Notes under the pieces: model-generated
Told to the model about the DNA's origin: nothing
What the model saw: the letters and a program-made list of their open reading frames with translations, nothing else
Databases searched by the model: none
Shown here: positions 24,601 through 37,960 of the stretch, one piece after another
How the letters are laid out: each line of letters opens with the position of its first letter
Position numbering within the stretch: position 1 is the first letter of the stretch
NCBI RefSeq assembly: GCF_029227915.1
Contig: NC_079888.1
Span: 13,067,001-13,131,000, forward strand
DNA: 64,000 bases
Direction: 5' to 3'
DNA from: Hydractinia symbiolongicarpus
Taxonomy: Eukaryota; Cnidaria; Hydrozoa; Anthoathecata; Hydractiniidae
Made by a program: the position numbers and the translations under genes

Positions 24601-27390
24601 CCTGTGCAGGTAGTTAAAGGTGTTGTAAGGGCCTGGCGGTAAGGAAAATGACTTGGGACGTTGTAGTCCTTTAGACTGGAAGGAATAGACCGATCTGGAC
24701 ACTGTCTAGGTGCGTGGTACCCCGTAATTTACGTGTAGGGTTTAAAATGAGCTGTAAAAGGTCATATTACGGTTTTGGAAAGACTCTGTGCGTACTTGGA
24801 AACCTTATAAAGCGCCCGCCTTAAGGAAAACGACTTGGGACGTCGTAGTCCATTAAGACCGAAAGTAATCGACCGATGGGCGAATGTCTGGGCACCTGGA
24901 ACCACGTGATTTACGTGTACGGCCTTTAAAAAGCCTTAAAAGGCCATATTACAGCCTTTGAAAACCTGTGCAGGTAGTTAGAGGTGTTCTAAGGGCCTGG
25001 CGGTAAGGAAAATGACATGGGACGTCGTAGACTGGAAGGAATAGACCGATCGGACACTGTCTAGGTGCGTGGAGCCACGTCACTTACGTGTAGGACGCTA
25101 ATTTAGTCTTAAAAGGCCATTTTGCAGCTGTTGAAAGACTCTGTGCGCTCTTGGAGACCTTTTCAAGACCTGACCATAAGGAAAACGACTTAGGACGTCG
25201 TAGTCCAATGAGACTGGAAGGAATAGACCGATGAACTCCTGTCTGGGCGAGTGGATCAACGTGATTTACGTGGAGGACCCCAATTGGATCGTTAGAGGCC
25301 ATAATTATAACCTGTGAAAGCCTGTGCAGGTAGTTAGAGGTGTTCTAATAGCCTGGCGCTAAGGAAAACGACTTGGCACATCCTAGTCGATTGATACTGG
25401 GAGGAATAGACCGATGACCACCTATCTGAGCGCGTGGAACCCCGTGATTTACGTGTAGGGCTTTATAATAAGCTGTAAAAGGTCATATTACGGCTTTGGA
25501 AAGACTCTGTGCGTACTTGGAGACCTTAGAAAGCCCCCGCTTTAAGGAAAACGACTTGGGACGTCGTAGTCCATTAAGACTGAAAGGAATAGACCGATGA
25601 ACGCCTGTCTGGGCGAGTGGAACAACGTGCTTAACGTGACGGACCCTAATTTAGTCGTAAGAGGCCATATTATAACCTTTGAAAGCCTGTGCAGGTAGTT
25701 AAAGGTGTTCTAAGGGCATGGCGGTAAGGAAAATGACTTGGGACGACGTAGTCCCCTAGACTGGAAGGAATAGACCGATCGGCGGCTGTCTGGGCGAGCG
25801 GAACAACGTGATTAACAGGTAGGAACATATTTTAGTTGTAAAAGGCCATATTACAGCAATTGAAGGACTATATACGTACTTGGAGATCTTCTAAAGATCT
25901 GACGATAAGGAAAACGACTTGGGACGTCGTAGTCCATTGAGACTGGGAGGAATAGACCGATGACCACCTATCTGGGCGCGTGGAATCCCATGATTTACAT
26001 GTAGGGCTTACAATAAGCTGTAAAAGGTCATACTACGGCTTTAGAAAGACTCTGTGCGTACTTGGAGACCTTATAAAGCCCCCGCTTTAAGGAAAACGAC
26101 TTGGGACGTCGTTGTCCATCAAGACCGAAAGTAATCGACCTATGGGCTAATGTCTGAGCACCTGGAACCACGTGATTTACGTGTACGGCCTTTAAAAAGC
26201 CGTAAAAGGCCATATTACAACCCTTGAAAGCCTGTGCAGGTAGTTAGAGGTGTTCTAAGGGCCTGACGGTGAGGAAAATGATTTGGGACGTCGTAGTCCA
26301 TTGAGACTGGAAGGAATAGATCGATGACCACCTATCTAGGCGCTTTTAACACCGTGATTTACGTGTACGGCCTTTAATAAGCCGTAAAAGGCCATATTAC
26401 AGCCTTTGAAAGCCTGTGCAGGTAGTTAGAGGTGTTCTAAACGCCTGGCGGTAAGGAAAATGACTTGGGACGTCGTAATTCTTTAGACTGGAAGGAATAG
26501 ACCGATCGGCGGCTGTCTGGGCGAGTGGAACAACTTGATTAACAGGTAGGACCATATTTTAGTCTTAAAAGGCCATATTACAGCAATTGAAGGACTATGT
26601 ACGTACTTGGAGATCTTCTAAAGATCTGACGATAAGGAAAACGACTTAAGACGTCGTTGTCCATTGACACTGGAAGGAATAGACCGATGACCACCTATCT
26701 GGGCGCGTGGAATCCCATGATTTACATGTAGGGCTTACAATAAGCTGTAAAAGGTGATATTACGGCTTTAGAAAGACTCTGTGCGTACTTGGCGACCTTA
26801 TAAAGCCCCCGCTTTAAGGAAAGCGACTTGGGACGTCCTTGTCCATTAAGACCGAAAGTAATCGACCTATGGGCTAATGTCTGAGGATCTGGAACCACGT
26901 GATTTACGTGTACGGCCTTTAAAAAGCCGTAAAAGGCCATATTACAACCCTTGAAAGCCTGTGCAGGTAGTTAGAGGTGTTCTAAGGGCCTGACGGTAAG
27001 GAAAATGACTTGGGACGTCGTAGTCCATTGAGACTGGAAGGAATAGATCGATGACCACCTATCTAGGCGCTTTTAACACCGTGATTTACGTGTACGGCCT
27101 TTAATAAGCCGTAAAAGGCCATATTACAGCCTTTGAAAGCCTGTGCAGGTAGTTAGAGGTGTTCTAATAGCCTGGCGCTAAGGAAAACGACTTGGCATGT
27201 CCTAGTCGATTGAGACTGGAAGGAATAGACCGATCGGTCACTGTCTAGGTGCGTGGAACGACGTCACTTACGTTTAGGATCCTAATTTGGTCGTAAAAGG
27301 CCATACTACAGCATTCGAAGGACTATGCAAGTACTTAGAGATCTTCTAAAGATCTGACAATAAGGAAAACGACTTAGGACGTCGTAGTCC
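18600..27390. repeat. 182-bp satellite array (homogeneous core)
   Basis: About 48 regular monomers. Trimer spacing is seen at 22,580-23,860. Several monomers carry the 'gtaggacgctaatttagtct' cassette (21,286; 22,190; 25,090), always followed by 'gcgctcttggagaccttttcaagacctgacc', showing that they are copies of one source. An 8-bp deletion ('gtcgtagactgg') sits at about 25,030. No non-satellite sequence is present. Confidence 0.93.
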
Positions 27391-29960
27391 ATTGAGACTG
27401 GAAGGAATAGACCGATGAACTCCTGTCTGGGCGAATGGATCAACGTGATTTACGTGGAGGACCCCAATTGGGCCGTAAGAGGCCATATTATAACCTTTGA
27501 ACGCCTGTGCAGGTAGTTAGAGGTGTTTTAATAGCCTGGCGCTAAAGAAAACGACTTGGCACGTCTTAGTCGATTGAGACTGGAAGGAATAGACTGATGC
27601 CCGCGTGTCCGGGCATGTGGAACTATGTGATTTACGTGTACGGCCTTTAATAAGCCGTAAAAGGCCATATTACAGGTTGTGAAAGCCTGTGCGGGTAGTT
27701 AGAGGTGTTCTAGGGGCCTGGCGGTAAAGAAAATGACTTGGGACGTCGTAATCCTTTAGACTGGAAGGAATAGACCGATCGGCGGCTGTCTGGGCGGATG
27801 GACCAACGTGATTTACGTAGAGGAACCCTAATTTAGTCGTAAGAGGCCATATTATAACCTTTGAAAGCCTGTGCAGGTAGTTAGAGGTGTTCAAATAGCC
27901 TGGCGCTAAGGAAAACGACTTGGCACATACTAGTCGATTGATACTGGAAGGAATAGACCGATGACCACCTATCTGGGCGCGTGGAACCCCGTGATTTACG
28001 TGTAGGGCTTTATAATAAGCTGTAAAAGGTCATATTACGGCTTTGGAAAGACTCTGTGCGTACTTGGAGACCTTATAAAGCCCCCGCTTTAAGGAAAACG
28101 ACTTGGGACGTCGTAGTCCATTAAGACTGATGAACGCCTGTCTGGGCGAGTGGAACAACGTGCTTAACGTGACGGACCCTAATTTGGTCGTAAGAGGCCA
28201 TATTATAACCTTTGAAAGCCTGTGTAGGTAGTTAGAGGTGTTCTTAGGTCATGACGGTAAGGAAAACAACTTAGGACGTCGTAGTCGATTGAAACAGGAA
28301 GGAATAGACCGATGACCACATATCTGGGCGAGCAGAACAACGTGATTTACAGGTAGGACCCTAATTTGGCCGTAAATGGCCATAATATAGCCTTTGAAAG
28401 CCTGTGCAGGTAGTTAAAGGTGTTCTAAGGGCATGGCGGTAAGGAAAATGACTTGGGACGACGTAGTCCTCTAGACTGGAAGGAATAGACCGATGACCAC
28501 CTATATAGGCGCTTTTAACACCGTGATTTACGTGTACGGCCTTTAATAAGCCGTAAAAGGCCATATTACAGCCTTTGAAAGCCTGTGAAGGTAGTTAGAG
28601 GTGTTCTAAAGGCCTGGCGGTAAGGAAAATGACTTGGGACGTCGTAATTCTTTAGAGTGGAAGGAATAGACCGATCGGCGGCTGTCTGGGCGAGTGGAAC
28701 AACGTGATTAATAGGGAGGACCATATTTTAGTTTTAAAAGGCCATATTACAGCAATTGAAGGACTATGTACGTACTTGGAGATCTTCTAAAGATCTGACG
28801 ATAAGGAAAACGACTTGAAACGTCGTTGTCCATTGACACTGGAAGGAATAGACCGATGAACGCCTGTCTGGGCGAGTGGACCAACGTGATTTACGTGGAA
28901 GACCCTAATTTCGTCATAAGAGGCCATATTATACCATTTGAAAGCCTGTGCAGGTAGTTAGAGGTGTTCTAATAGCCTGGCGCTAAGGAAAACGACTTGG
29001 CACGTCCTAGTCGATTGAGACTGGGTGGAATAGACCGGTGACCACCTATCTGGGCGCGTTGAACCCCGTGATTTACGTGTAGGGCTTGTAATTAGCTGTA
29101 AAAGGTCATATTACGGCTTTGGAAAGAATCTGTGCGTACCTTATAAAGCCCCCGCTTTAAGGAAAACGACTTGGGACGTCGTAGTTCATTAAGACTGAAA
29201 GGAATAGACCGATGGGCGAATGTCTGGGCACCTGAAACCACGTGATTTACGTGTACGGCCTTTATTAAGCCGTAAAAGGCCATATTGCAGCCTGTGCAGG
29301 TAGTTAGAGGTGTTCTAATAGCCTGGCGCTAAGGAAAACGACTTGGCACGTCCTAGTCGATTGAGACTGGAAGGAATAGACTGATCGGTCACTGTCTAGG
29401 TGCGTGGAACGACGTCACTTACGTTTAGGATCCTAATTTGGTCGTAAAAGGCCATACTACAGCATTCGAAGGACTATGCACGTACTTGGAGATCTTCTAA
29501 ATATCTGACAATAAGGAAAACGACTTAGGACGTCGTAGTCCATTGAGACTGGAAGGAATAGACCGATAAACGCCTGACCGGGCGAGTGGATCAACGTGAT
29601 TTACGTGCAGGACCCTAATTTGGTCGTAAGAGGCCATGTTATAACTTTTGAAAGCCTGTGCAGGTAGTTAGAGGTGTTCTAAAAGCCTGGCTTTAAGAAA
29701 AACGACTTGGCACGTCCTAGTCCATTGAGAATGGGAGGAATAGACCGATGACCACCTATCTTGGCGCGTGGTACCCCGTGATTTACGTGTAGGGTTTTAT
29801 AATAAGCTGTAAAAGGTCATATTACGGCTTTGGAAAGACTCTGTGCGTACTTGGAGACCTTATAAAGGCCCCGCTTTAAGGAAAACGACTTGGGACGTCG
29901 TAGTCCATTAAGACTGAAAGGAATAGACCAATGAACGCCTGTCTGGGCGAGTGGAACAAC
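27390..29960. repeat. Long array segment S2, copy 1
   Basis: A segment whose private variants recur at 34,270-36,350 and 45,080-47,500. Markers include 'gggcggatggaccaacg', 'gcgggtagttagaggtgttctaggggcc', 'cttaggtcatgacgg', the P cassette 'taaatggccataatatagcc' and the shortened Q monomer at 29,130 lacking 'ttggaga'. Offsets to copy 2 are 6,878 (27,670 and 34,548) and 6,892 (28,361 and 35,253). The 14-bp difference matches the short deletion after 'attaagactga' at about 28,130 in this copy. The shortened Q monomer is at 29,092 here and 46,882 in copy 3 (offset 17,790). Confidence 0.75.
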
Positions 29961-30111
29961 GTGCTTAACGTGACGGACCCTAATTTGGTCGTAAGAGGCC
30001 ATATTATAACCTTTGAAAGCCTGTGTAGGTAGTTAGAGGTGTTCTTAGGTCATGACGGTAAGGAAAACAACTTAGGACGTCGTAGTCGATTGAAACAGGA
30101 AGGAATAGACC

Positions 30112-32960
30112 GATGACTACCTATCTTGGCGCGTGGTACCCGTGATTTACGTGTAGGGTTTTTAATGAGCTGTAAAAGGTCATATTACGGTTTTGGGAAG
30201 ATTCTGTGCGTACTTGGAGGCCTTATAAAGCCCCCGCCTTAAGGAAAAGGATTTGGGACGTCATAGTCCATTAAGACCAAAAGTAATCGACCGATGGGCG
30301 AATGTCTGGGCACCTAGAACCACGTGATTTACGTGTACGGCCTTTAAAAAGCCGTAAAAGGCCATATTACAGCCTTTGAAAGCCTGTGTAGGTAGTTAGA
30401 GGTGTTCTAAGGACCTGGCAGTAAGGAAAATGACTTGGGACGTTGTAGTCCATTGAGACTGGAAGGAATAGACCGATGACCACCTATCTAGGCGCTTTTA
30501 ACCCCGTGATTTACGTGTACGGCCTTTAATAAGCCATAAAAGGCCATATTACAGCCTTTGAAAGCCTGTGCAGGTAGTTAGAGGTGTTGTAAGGGCCTGG
30601 CGGTAAGGAAAATGACATGGGACGTCGTAGTCCTTTAGACTGGAAGGAATAGACCGATCGGACACTGTCTAGGTGCGTGGAGCCACGTCACTTACGTGTA
30701 GGACGCTAATTTAGTCTTAAAAGGCCATTTTGCAGCTGTTGAAAGCCTGTGCAGGTAGTTAGAGGTGTTCTAATAGCCTGGCGCTAAGGAAAACGACTTG
30801 GCACGTCCTAGTGGATTGACACTGGAAGAAATAGACCGATGGCAGCCTGTCTGGGCGAGTGGAACAACGTGATTTACAGGTAGGACCCTAATTTGGCCGT
30901 AAATTGCCATAACATAGCCTTTGAAAGCCTGTGCAGGTAGTTAGAGGTGTTGTAAGGGCCTGGCGGTAAGGAAAATGACATGAGACGTCGTAGTCCTTTA
31001 GACTGGAAGGAATAGACCGATCGGACACTGTCTAGGTGCGTGGAGCCACGTCACTTACGTGTAGGACGCTAATTTAGTCTTAAAAGGCCATTTTGCAGCT
31101 GTTGAAAGCCTGTGCAGGTAGTTAGAGGTGTTCTAATAGCCTGGCGCTAAGGAAAACGACTTGGCACGTCCTAGTGGATTGACACTGGAAGAAATAGACC
31201 GATGGCAGCCTGTCTGGGCGAGTGGAACAACGTGATTTACAGGTAGGACCCTAATTTGGCCGTAAATTGCCATAACATAGCCTTTGAAAGCCTGTGCAGG
31301 TAGTTAGAGGTGTTCTAAGGGCATGGCGGTAAGGAAAAAAACTTGGGACGTCGTTGTCCATTGAGACTGGAAGGAATAGACCGATGACCACCTATCTAGG
31401 CGCTTTTAACCCCGTGATTTACGTGTACGGCCTTTAATAAGCCGTAAAAGGCCATATTACAGCCTTTGAAAGCCTGTGCAGGTAGTTAGAGGTGTTCTAA
31501 ACGCCTGGCGGTAAGGAAAATGACTTGGGACGTCGAAGTCCTTTAGACTGGGAGGAATAGACCGATCGGCGGCTGTCTGGGCGAGTGGAACAACGTGATT
31601 AACAGGTAGGACCATATTTTAGTCGTAAAAGGCCATATTACAGCAATTGAAGGACTATGTACGTACTTGGAGATCTTCTAAAGATATGACGATAAGGAAA
31701 ACGACTTGGGACGTCGTAGTCCATTGACACTGGAAGGAATAGACCGATGAACGCCTGTCTGGGCGGGTGGACCAACGTCATTTACGTGGAGGACCCTAAT
31801 TTTGTCATAAGAGGCCATATTATAACATTTGAAAGCCTGTGCAGGGAGTTAGAGGTGTTCTAATAGTCTGGCGCTAAGGAAAACGACTTGGCACGTCCTA
31901 GTTGATTGAGACTGAAAGAAATAGACCGATGGGCAAATGTCTGGGCACCTGGAACCACCTGATATACGTGTACGGCCTTTATTAAGCCTTAAAAGGCCAT
32001 ATTGCAGCCTTTGAAAGCCTGTGCAGGTGGTTAGAGGTGTTCTAATAGCCTGGCGCTAAGGAAAACGACTTGGCACGTCGTAGTCCATTAAGACTGAAAG
32101 GAATAGACCGATGGGCGAATGTCTGGGCACCTGAAATCACGTGATTTACGTGTACGGCTTTATTAAGCCGTAAAAGGCCATATTGCAGCCTGTAAAAGCC
32201 TGTGCAGGTAGTTAGAGATGTTCTAATAGCCTGGTGCTAAGGAAAACGACTTGGCACGTCCTAGTCGATTGAGACTGGAAGGAATAGACCGATCGGTCAC
32301 AGTCTAGGTGCGTGGAACGACGTCACTTACGTTTAGGATCCTAATTTGGTCGTAAAAGGCCATACTACAGCATTCGAAGGACTATGCACGTACTTGGAGA
32401 TCTTCTAAAGATCTGACAATAAGGAAAACGACTTAGGACGTCGTAGTCCATTGAGACTGGAAGGAATAGACCGATGAACGCCTGTCCGGGCGAGTGGATC
32501 AACGTGATTTACGTGCAGGACCCTAATTTGGTCGTAAGAGGCCATGTTATAACTTTTGAAAGCCTGTGCAGGTAGTTAGAGGTGTTCTAAGGGCCTGGCG
32601 CTAAGGAAAACGACTTGGCACGTCCTAGTCGATTGAGACTGGGAGGAATAGACCGATAACCACCTATCTTGGCGCGTGGTACCCCGTGATTTACGTGTAG
32701 GGTTTATAATGAGCTGTAAAAGGTCATATTACGGTTTTGGGAAGACTCTGTGCGTACTTGGAGACCTTATAAAGGCCCCGCTTTAAGGAAAACGACTTGG
32801 GACGTCGTTGTCCATTAAGACCGAAAGTAATCGACCTATGGGCTAATGTCTGAGCATCTGGAACCACGTGATTTACGTGTACGGCCTTTAAAAAGCCGTA
32901 AAAGGCCATATTACAACCCTTGAAAGCCTGTGCAGGTAGTTAGAGGTGTTCTAAGGGCCA
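30112..32960. repeat. Long array segment S1, copy 2
   Basis: Copy of 15,600-18,050. It holds an extra, nearly identical pair of monomers: the two-monomer unit beginning 'gaggtgttgtaagggcctggcggtaagg' occurs at 30,581 and again at 30,943, about 362 bp apart. Copy 1 has the pair once. The 'gcaggtggttagagg' marker is at 32,023. Confidence 0.75.
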
Positions 32961-34270
32961 GACGGTAAGGAAAATGACTTGGGACGTCGTAGTCCATTGA
33001 GACTGGAAGGAATAGATCGATGACCACCTATCTAGGCGCTTTTAACACCGTGATTTACGTGTACGGCCTTTAATAAGCCGTAAAAGGCCATATTACAGCC
33101 TTTGAAAGCCTGTGCAGGTAGTTAGAGGTGTTCTAAACGCCTGGCGCTAAGGAAAACGACTTGGCATGTCCTAGTCGATTGAGACTGGAAGGAATAGACC
33201 GATCGGTCACTGTCTAGGTGCGTGGAACGACGTCACTTACGTTTAGGATCCTAATTTGGTCGTAAAAGGCCATACTACAGCATTCGAAGGACTATGCACG
33301 TACTTGGAGATCTTCTAAAGATCTGACGATAAGGAAAACGACTTGAGACGTCGTAGTCCATTGAGACTGGAAGGAATAGACCGATGAACGCCTGTCCGGG
33401 CGAGTGGATCAACGTGATTTACGTGGAAGACCCTAATTTCGTCATAAGAGGCCATATTATACCATTTGAAAGCCTGTGCAGGTAGTTAGAGGTGTTCTAA
33501 GGGCCTGGCGGTAAGGAAAATGACATGGGACGTCGTAGTCCTTTAGACTGGAAGGAATAGACCGGTGACCACCTATCTGGGCGCGTGGAACCCCGTGATT
33601 TACGTGTAGGGTTTATAATGAGCTGTAAAAGGTCATATTACGGTTTTGGGAAGACTCTGTGCGTACTTGGAGACCTTATAAAGGCCCCGCTTTAAGGAAA
33701 ACGACTTGGGACGTCGTTGTCCATTAAGACCGAAAGTAATCGACCTATGGGCTAATGTCTGAGCATCTGGAACCACGTGATTTACGTGTACGGCCTTTAA
33801 AAAGCCGTAAAAGGCCATATTACAACCCTTGAAAGCCTGTGCAGGTAGTTAGAGGTGTTCTAAGGGCCAGACGGTAAGGAAAATGACTTGGGACGTCGTA
33901 GTCCATTGAGACTGGAAGGAATAGATCGATGACCACCTATCTAGGCGCTTTTAACACCGTGATTTACGTGTACGGCCTTTAATAAGCCGTAAAAGGCCAT
34001 ATTACAGCCTTTGAAAGCCTGTGCAGGTAGTTAGAGGTGTTCTAAACGCCTGGCGCTAAGGAAAACGACTTGGCATGTCCTAGTCGATTGAGACTGGAAG
34101 GAATAGACCGATCGGTCACTGTCTAGGTGCGTGGAACGACGTCACTTACGTTTAGGATCCTAATTTGGTCGTAAAAGGCCATACTACAGCATTCGAAGGA
34201 CTATGCACGTACTTGGAGATCTTCTAAAGATCTGACAATAAGGAAAACGACTTAGGACGTCGTAGTCCAT
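32650..34270. repeat. Five-monomer tandem duplication (909 bp)
   Basis: The Q monomer at 32,724 and the one at 33,633 lie 909 bp (5 monomers) apart and share 'ctgagcatctgg' and 'ttacaacccttgaaag'. The following P monomers share 'gggccagacggtaagg' and 'cttggcatgtcctag'. A third copy starts at 37,085. It reads 'gggcctgacgg' where these two read 'gggccagacgg', so the two adjacent copies are closest to each other. Confidence 0.75.
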
Positions 34271-36350
34271 TGAGACTGGAAGGAATAGACCGATGAACTC
34301 CTGTCTGGGCGAATGGATCAACGTGATTTACGTGGAGGACCCCAATTGGGCCGTAAGAGGCCATATTATAACGTTTGAACGCCTGTGCAGGTAGTTAGAG
34401 GTGTTTTAATAGCCTGGCGCTAAAGAAAACGACTTGGCACGTCATAGTCGATTGAGACTGGAAGGAATAGACTGATGCCCGCGTGTCCGGGCATGTGGAA
34501 CTATGTGATTTACGTGTACGGCCTTTAATAAGCCGTAAAAGGCCATATTACAGGTTGTGAAAGCCTGTGCGGGTAGTTAGAGGTGTTCTAGGGGCCTGGC
34601 GGTAAAGAAAATGACTTGGGACGTCGTAATCCTTTAGACTGGAAGGAATAGACCGATCGGCGGCTGTCTGGGCGGATGGACCAACGTGATTTACGTGGAG
34701 GAATCCTAATTTAGTCGTAAGAGGCCATATTATAACCTTTGAAAGCCTGTGCAGGTAGTTAGAGGTGTTCAAATAGCCTGGCGCTAAGGAAAACGACTTG
34801 GCACATACTAGTCGATTGATACTGGGAGGAATAGACCGATGACCACCTATCTGGGCGCGTGGAACCCCGTGATTTACGTGTAGGGCTTTATAATAAGCTG
34901 TAAAAGGTCATATTACGGCTTTGGAAAGACTCTGTGCGTACTTGGAGACCTTATAAAGCCCCCGCTTTAAGGAAAACGACTTGGGACGTCGTAGTCCATT
35001 AAGACTGAAAGGAATAGACCGATGAACGCCTGTCTGGGCGAGTGGAACAACGTGCTTAACGTGACGGACCCTAATTTGGTCGTAAGAGGCCATATTATAA
35101 CCTTTGAAAGCCTGTGTAGGTAGTTAGAGGTGTTCTTAGGTCATGACGGTAAGGAAAACAACTTAGGACGTCGTAGTCGATTGAAACAGGAAGGAATAGA
35201 CCGATGACCACATATCTGGGCGAGCGGAACAACGGGATTTACAGGTAGGACCCTAATTTGGCCGTAAATGGCCATAATATAGCCTTTGAAAGCCTGTGCA
35301 GGTAGTTAAAGGTGTTCTAAGGGCATGGCGGTAAGGAAAATGACTTGGGACGACGTAGTCCTCTAGACTGGAAGGAATAGACCGATGACCACCTATATAG
35401 GCGCTTTTAACACCGTGATTTACGTGTACGGCCTTTAATAAGCCGTAAAAGGCCATATTACAGCCTTTGAAAGCCTGTGAAGGTAGTTAGAGGTGTTCTA
35501 AACGCCTGGCGGTAAGGAAAATGACTTGGGACGTCGTAATTCTTTGGACTGGAAGGAATAGACCGATCGGCGGCTGTCTGGGCGAGTGGAACAACGTGAT
35601 TAATATGTAGGACCATATTTTAGTTTTAAAAGGCCATATTACAGCAATTGAAGGACTATGTACGTACTTGGAGATCTTCTAAAGATCTGACGATAAGGAA
35701 AACGACTTGAGACGTCGTTGTCCATTGACACTGGGAGGAATAGACCGATGAACGCCTGTCTGGGCGAGTGGACCAACGTGATTTACGTGGAAGACCCTAA
35801 TTTCGTCATAAGAGGCCATATTATACCATTTGAAAGCCTGTGCAGGTAGTTAGAGGTGTTCTAATAGTCTGGCGCTAAGGAAAACGACTTGGCACGTCCT
35901 AGTTGATTGAGACTGAAAGAAATAGACCGATGGGCGAATGTCTGGGCACCTGGAACCACCTGATATACGTGTACGGCCTTTATTAAGCCGTAAAAGGCCA
36001 TATTGCAGCCTGTGAAAGCCTGTGCAGGTAGTTAGAGGTGTTCTAATAGCCTGGCGCTAAGGAAAACGACTTGGCACGTCCTAGTCGATTGAGACTGGAA
36101 GGAATAGACTGATCGGTCACTGTCTAGGTGCGTGGAACGACGTCACTTACGTTTAGGATCCTAATTTGGTCGTAAAAGGCCATACTACAGCATTCGAAGG
36201 ACTATGCACGTACTTGGAGATCTTCTAAATATCTGACAATAAGGAAAACGACTTAGGACGTCGTAGTCCATTGAGACTGGAAGGAATAGACCGATGAACG
36301 CCTGTCCGGGCGAGTGGATCAACGTGATTTACGTGCAGGACCCTAATTTG
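34270..36350. repeat. Long array segment S2, copy 2
   Basis: Copy of 27,390-29,960. It includes the full-length form of the Q monomer that lost 14 bp in copy 1. Further right it follows copy 3 at a constant offset of 10,716 (34,908 and 45,624; 35,253 and 45,969). Confidence 0.75.
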
Positions 36351-37960
36351 GTCGTAAGAGGCCATGTTATAACTTTTGAAAGCCTGTGCAGGTAGTTAGA
36401 GGTGTTCTAAGGGCCTGGCGCTAAGGAAAACGACTTGGCACGTCCTAGTCGATTGAGACTGGGAGGAATAGACCGATAACCACCTATCTTGGCGCGTGGT
36501 ACCCCGTGATTTACGTGTAGGGTTTATAATGAGCTGTAAAAGGTCATATTACGGTTTTGGGAAGACTCTGTGCGTACTTGGAGACCTTATAAAGGCCCCG
36601 CTGGAAAACGACTTGGGACGTCGTTGTCCATTAAGACCGAAAGTATTCGACCTATGGGCTAATGTCTGGGCACCTGGAACCACGTAATTTACGTGTACGG
36701 CCTTTAAAAAGCCGTAAAAGGCCATATTACAGCCTTTGAAAGCCTGTGTAGGTAGTTAGAGGTGTTCTAAGGACCTGGCGGTAAGGAAAATGACTTGGGA
36801 CGTTGTAGTCCATTGAGACTGGAAGGAATAGACCGATGACCACATATCTAGGCGCTTTTAACCCCGTGATTTACGTGTACGGCCTTTAATAAGCCGTAAA
36901 AGGCCATATTACAGCCTTTGAAAGCCTGTGCAGGTAGTTAGAGGTGTTCTAAGGGCCTGGCGGTAAGGAAAATGACATGGGACGTCGTAGTCCTTTAGAC
37001 TGGAAGGAATAGACTGGTGACCACCTATCTGGGCGCGTGGAACCCCGTGATTTACGTGTAGGGTTTATAATGAGCTGTAAAAGGTCATATTACGGTTTTG
37101 GGAAGACTCTGTGCGTACTTGGAGACCTTATAAAGGCCCCGCTTTAAGGAAAACGACTTGGGACGTCGTTGTCCATTAAGACCGAAAGTAATCGACCTAT
37201 GGGCTAATGTCTGAGCATCTGGAACCACGTGATTTACGTGTACGGCCTTTAAAAAGCCGTAAAAGGCCATATTACAACCCTTGAAAGCCTGTGCAGGTAG
37301 TTAGAGGTGTTCTAAGGGCCTGACGGTAAGGAAAATGACTTGGGACGTCGTAGTCCATTGAGACTGGAAGGAATAGATCGATGACCACCTATCTAGGCGC
37401 TTTTAACACCGTGATTTACGTGTACGGCCTTTAATAAGCCGTAAAAGGCCATATTACAGCCTTTGAAAGCCTGTGCAGGTAGTTAGAGGTGTTCTAAACG
37501 CCTGGCGCTAAGGAAAACGACTTGGCATGTCCTAGTCGATTGAGACTGGAAGGAATAGACCGATCGGTCACTGTCTAGGTGCGTGGAACGACGTCACTTA
37601 CGTTTAGGTTCCTAATTTGGTCGTAAAAGGCCATACTACAGCATTCGAAGGACTATGCACGTACTTGGAGATCTTCTAAATATCTGACAATAAGGAAAAC
37701 GACTTAGGACGTCGTAGTCCATTGAGACTGGAAGGAATAGACCGATAAACGCCTGACCGGGCGAGTGGATCAACGTGATTTACGTGCAGGACCCTAATTT
37801 GGTCGTAAGAGGCCATGTTATAACTTTTGAAAGCCTGTGCAGGTAGTTAGAGGTGTTCTAAAAACCTGGCTTTAAGAAAAACGACTTGGCACGTCCTAGT
37901 CCATTGAGAATGGTAGGAATAGACCGATGACCACCTATCTTGGCGCGTGGTACCCCGTGA
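36350..37960. repeat. 182-bp satellite array (homogeneous core)
   Basis: Regular monomers linking S2 copy 2 to S1 copy 3. One Q monomer has a 6-bp deletion at about 36,602 ('ccccgctggaaaacg' in place of 'ccccgctttaaggaaaacg'). That deletion alone creates a spurious plus-strand open frame at 36,496-36,687. Confidence 0.92.
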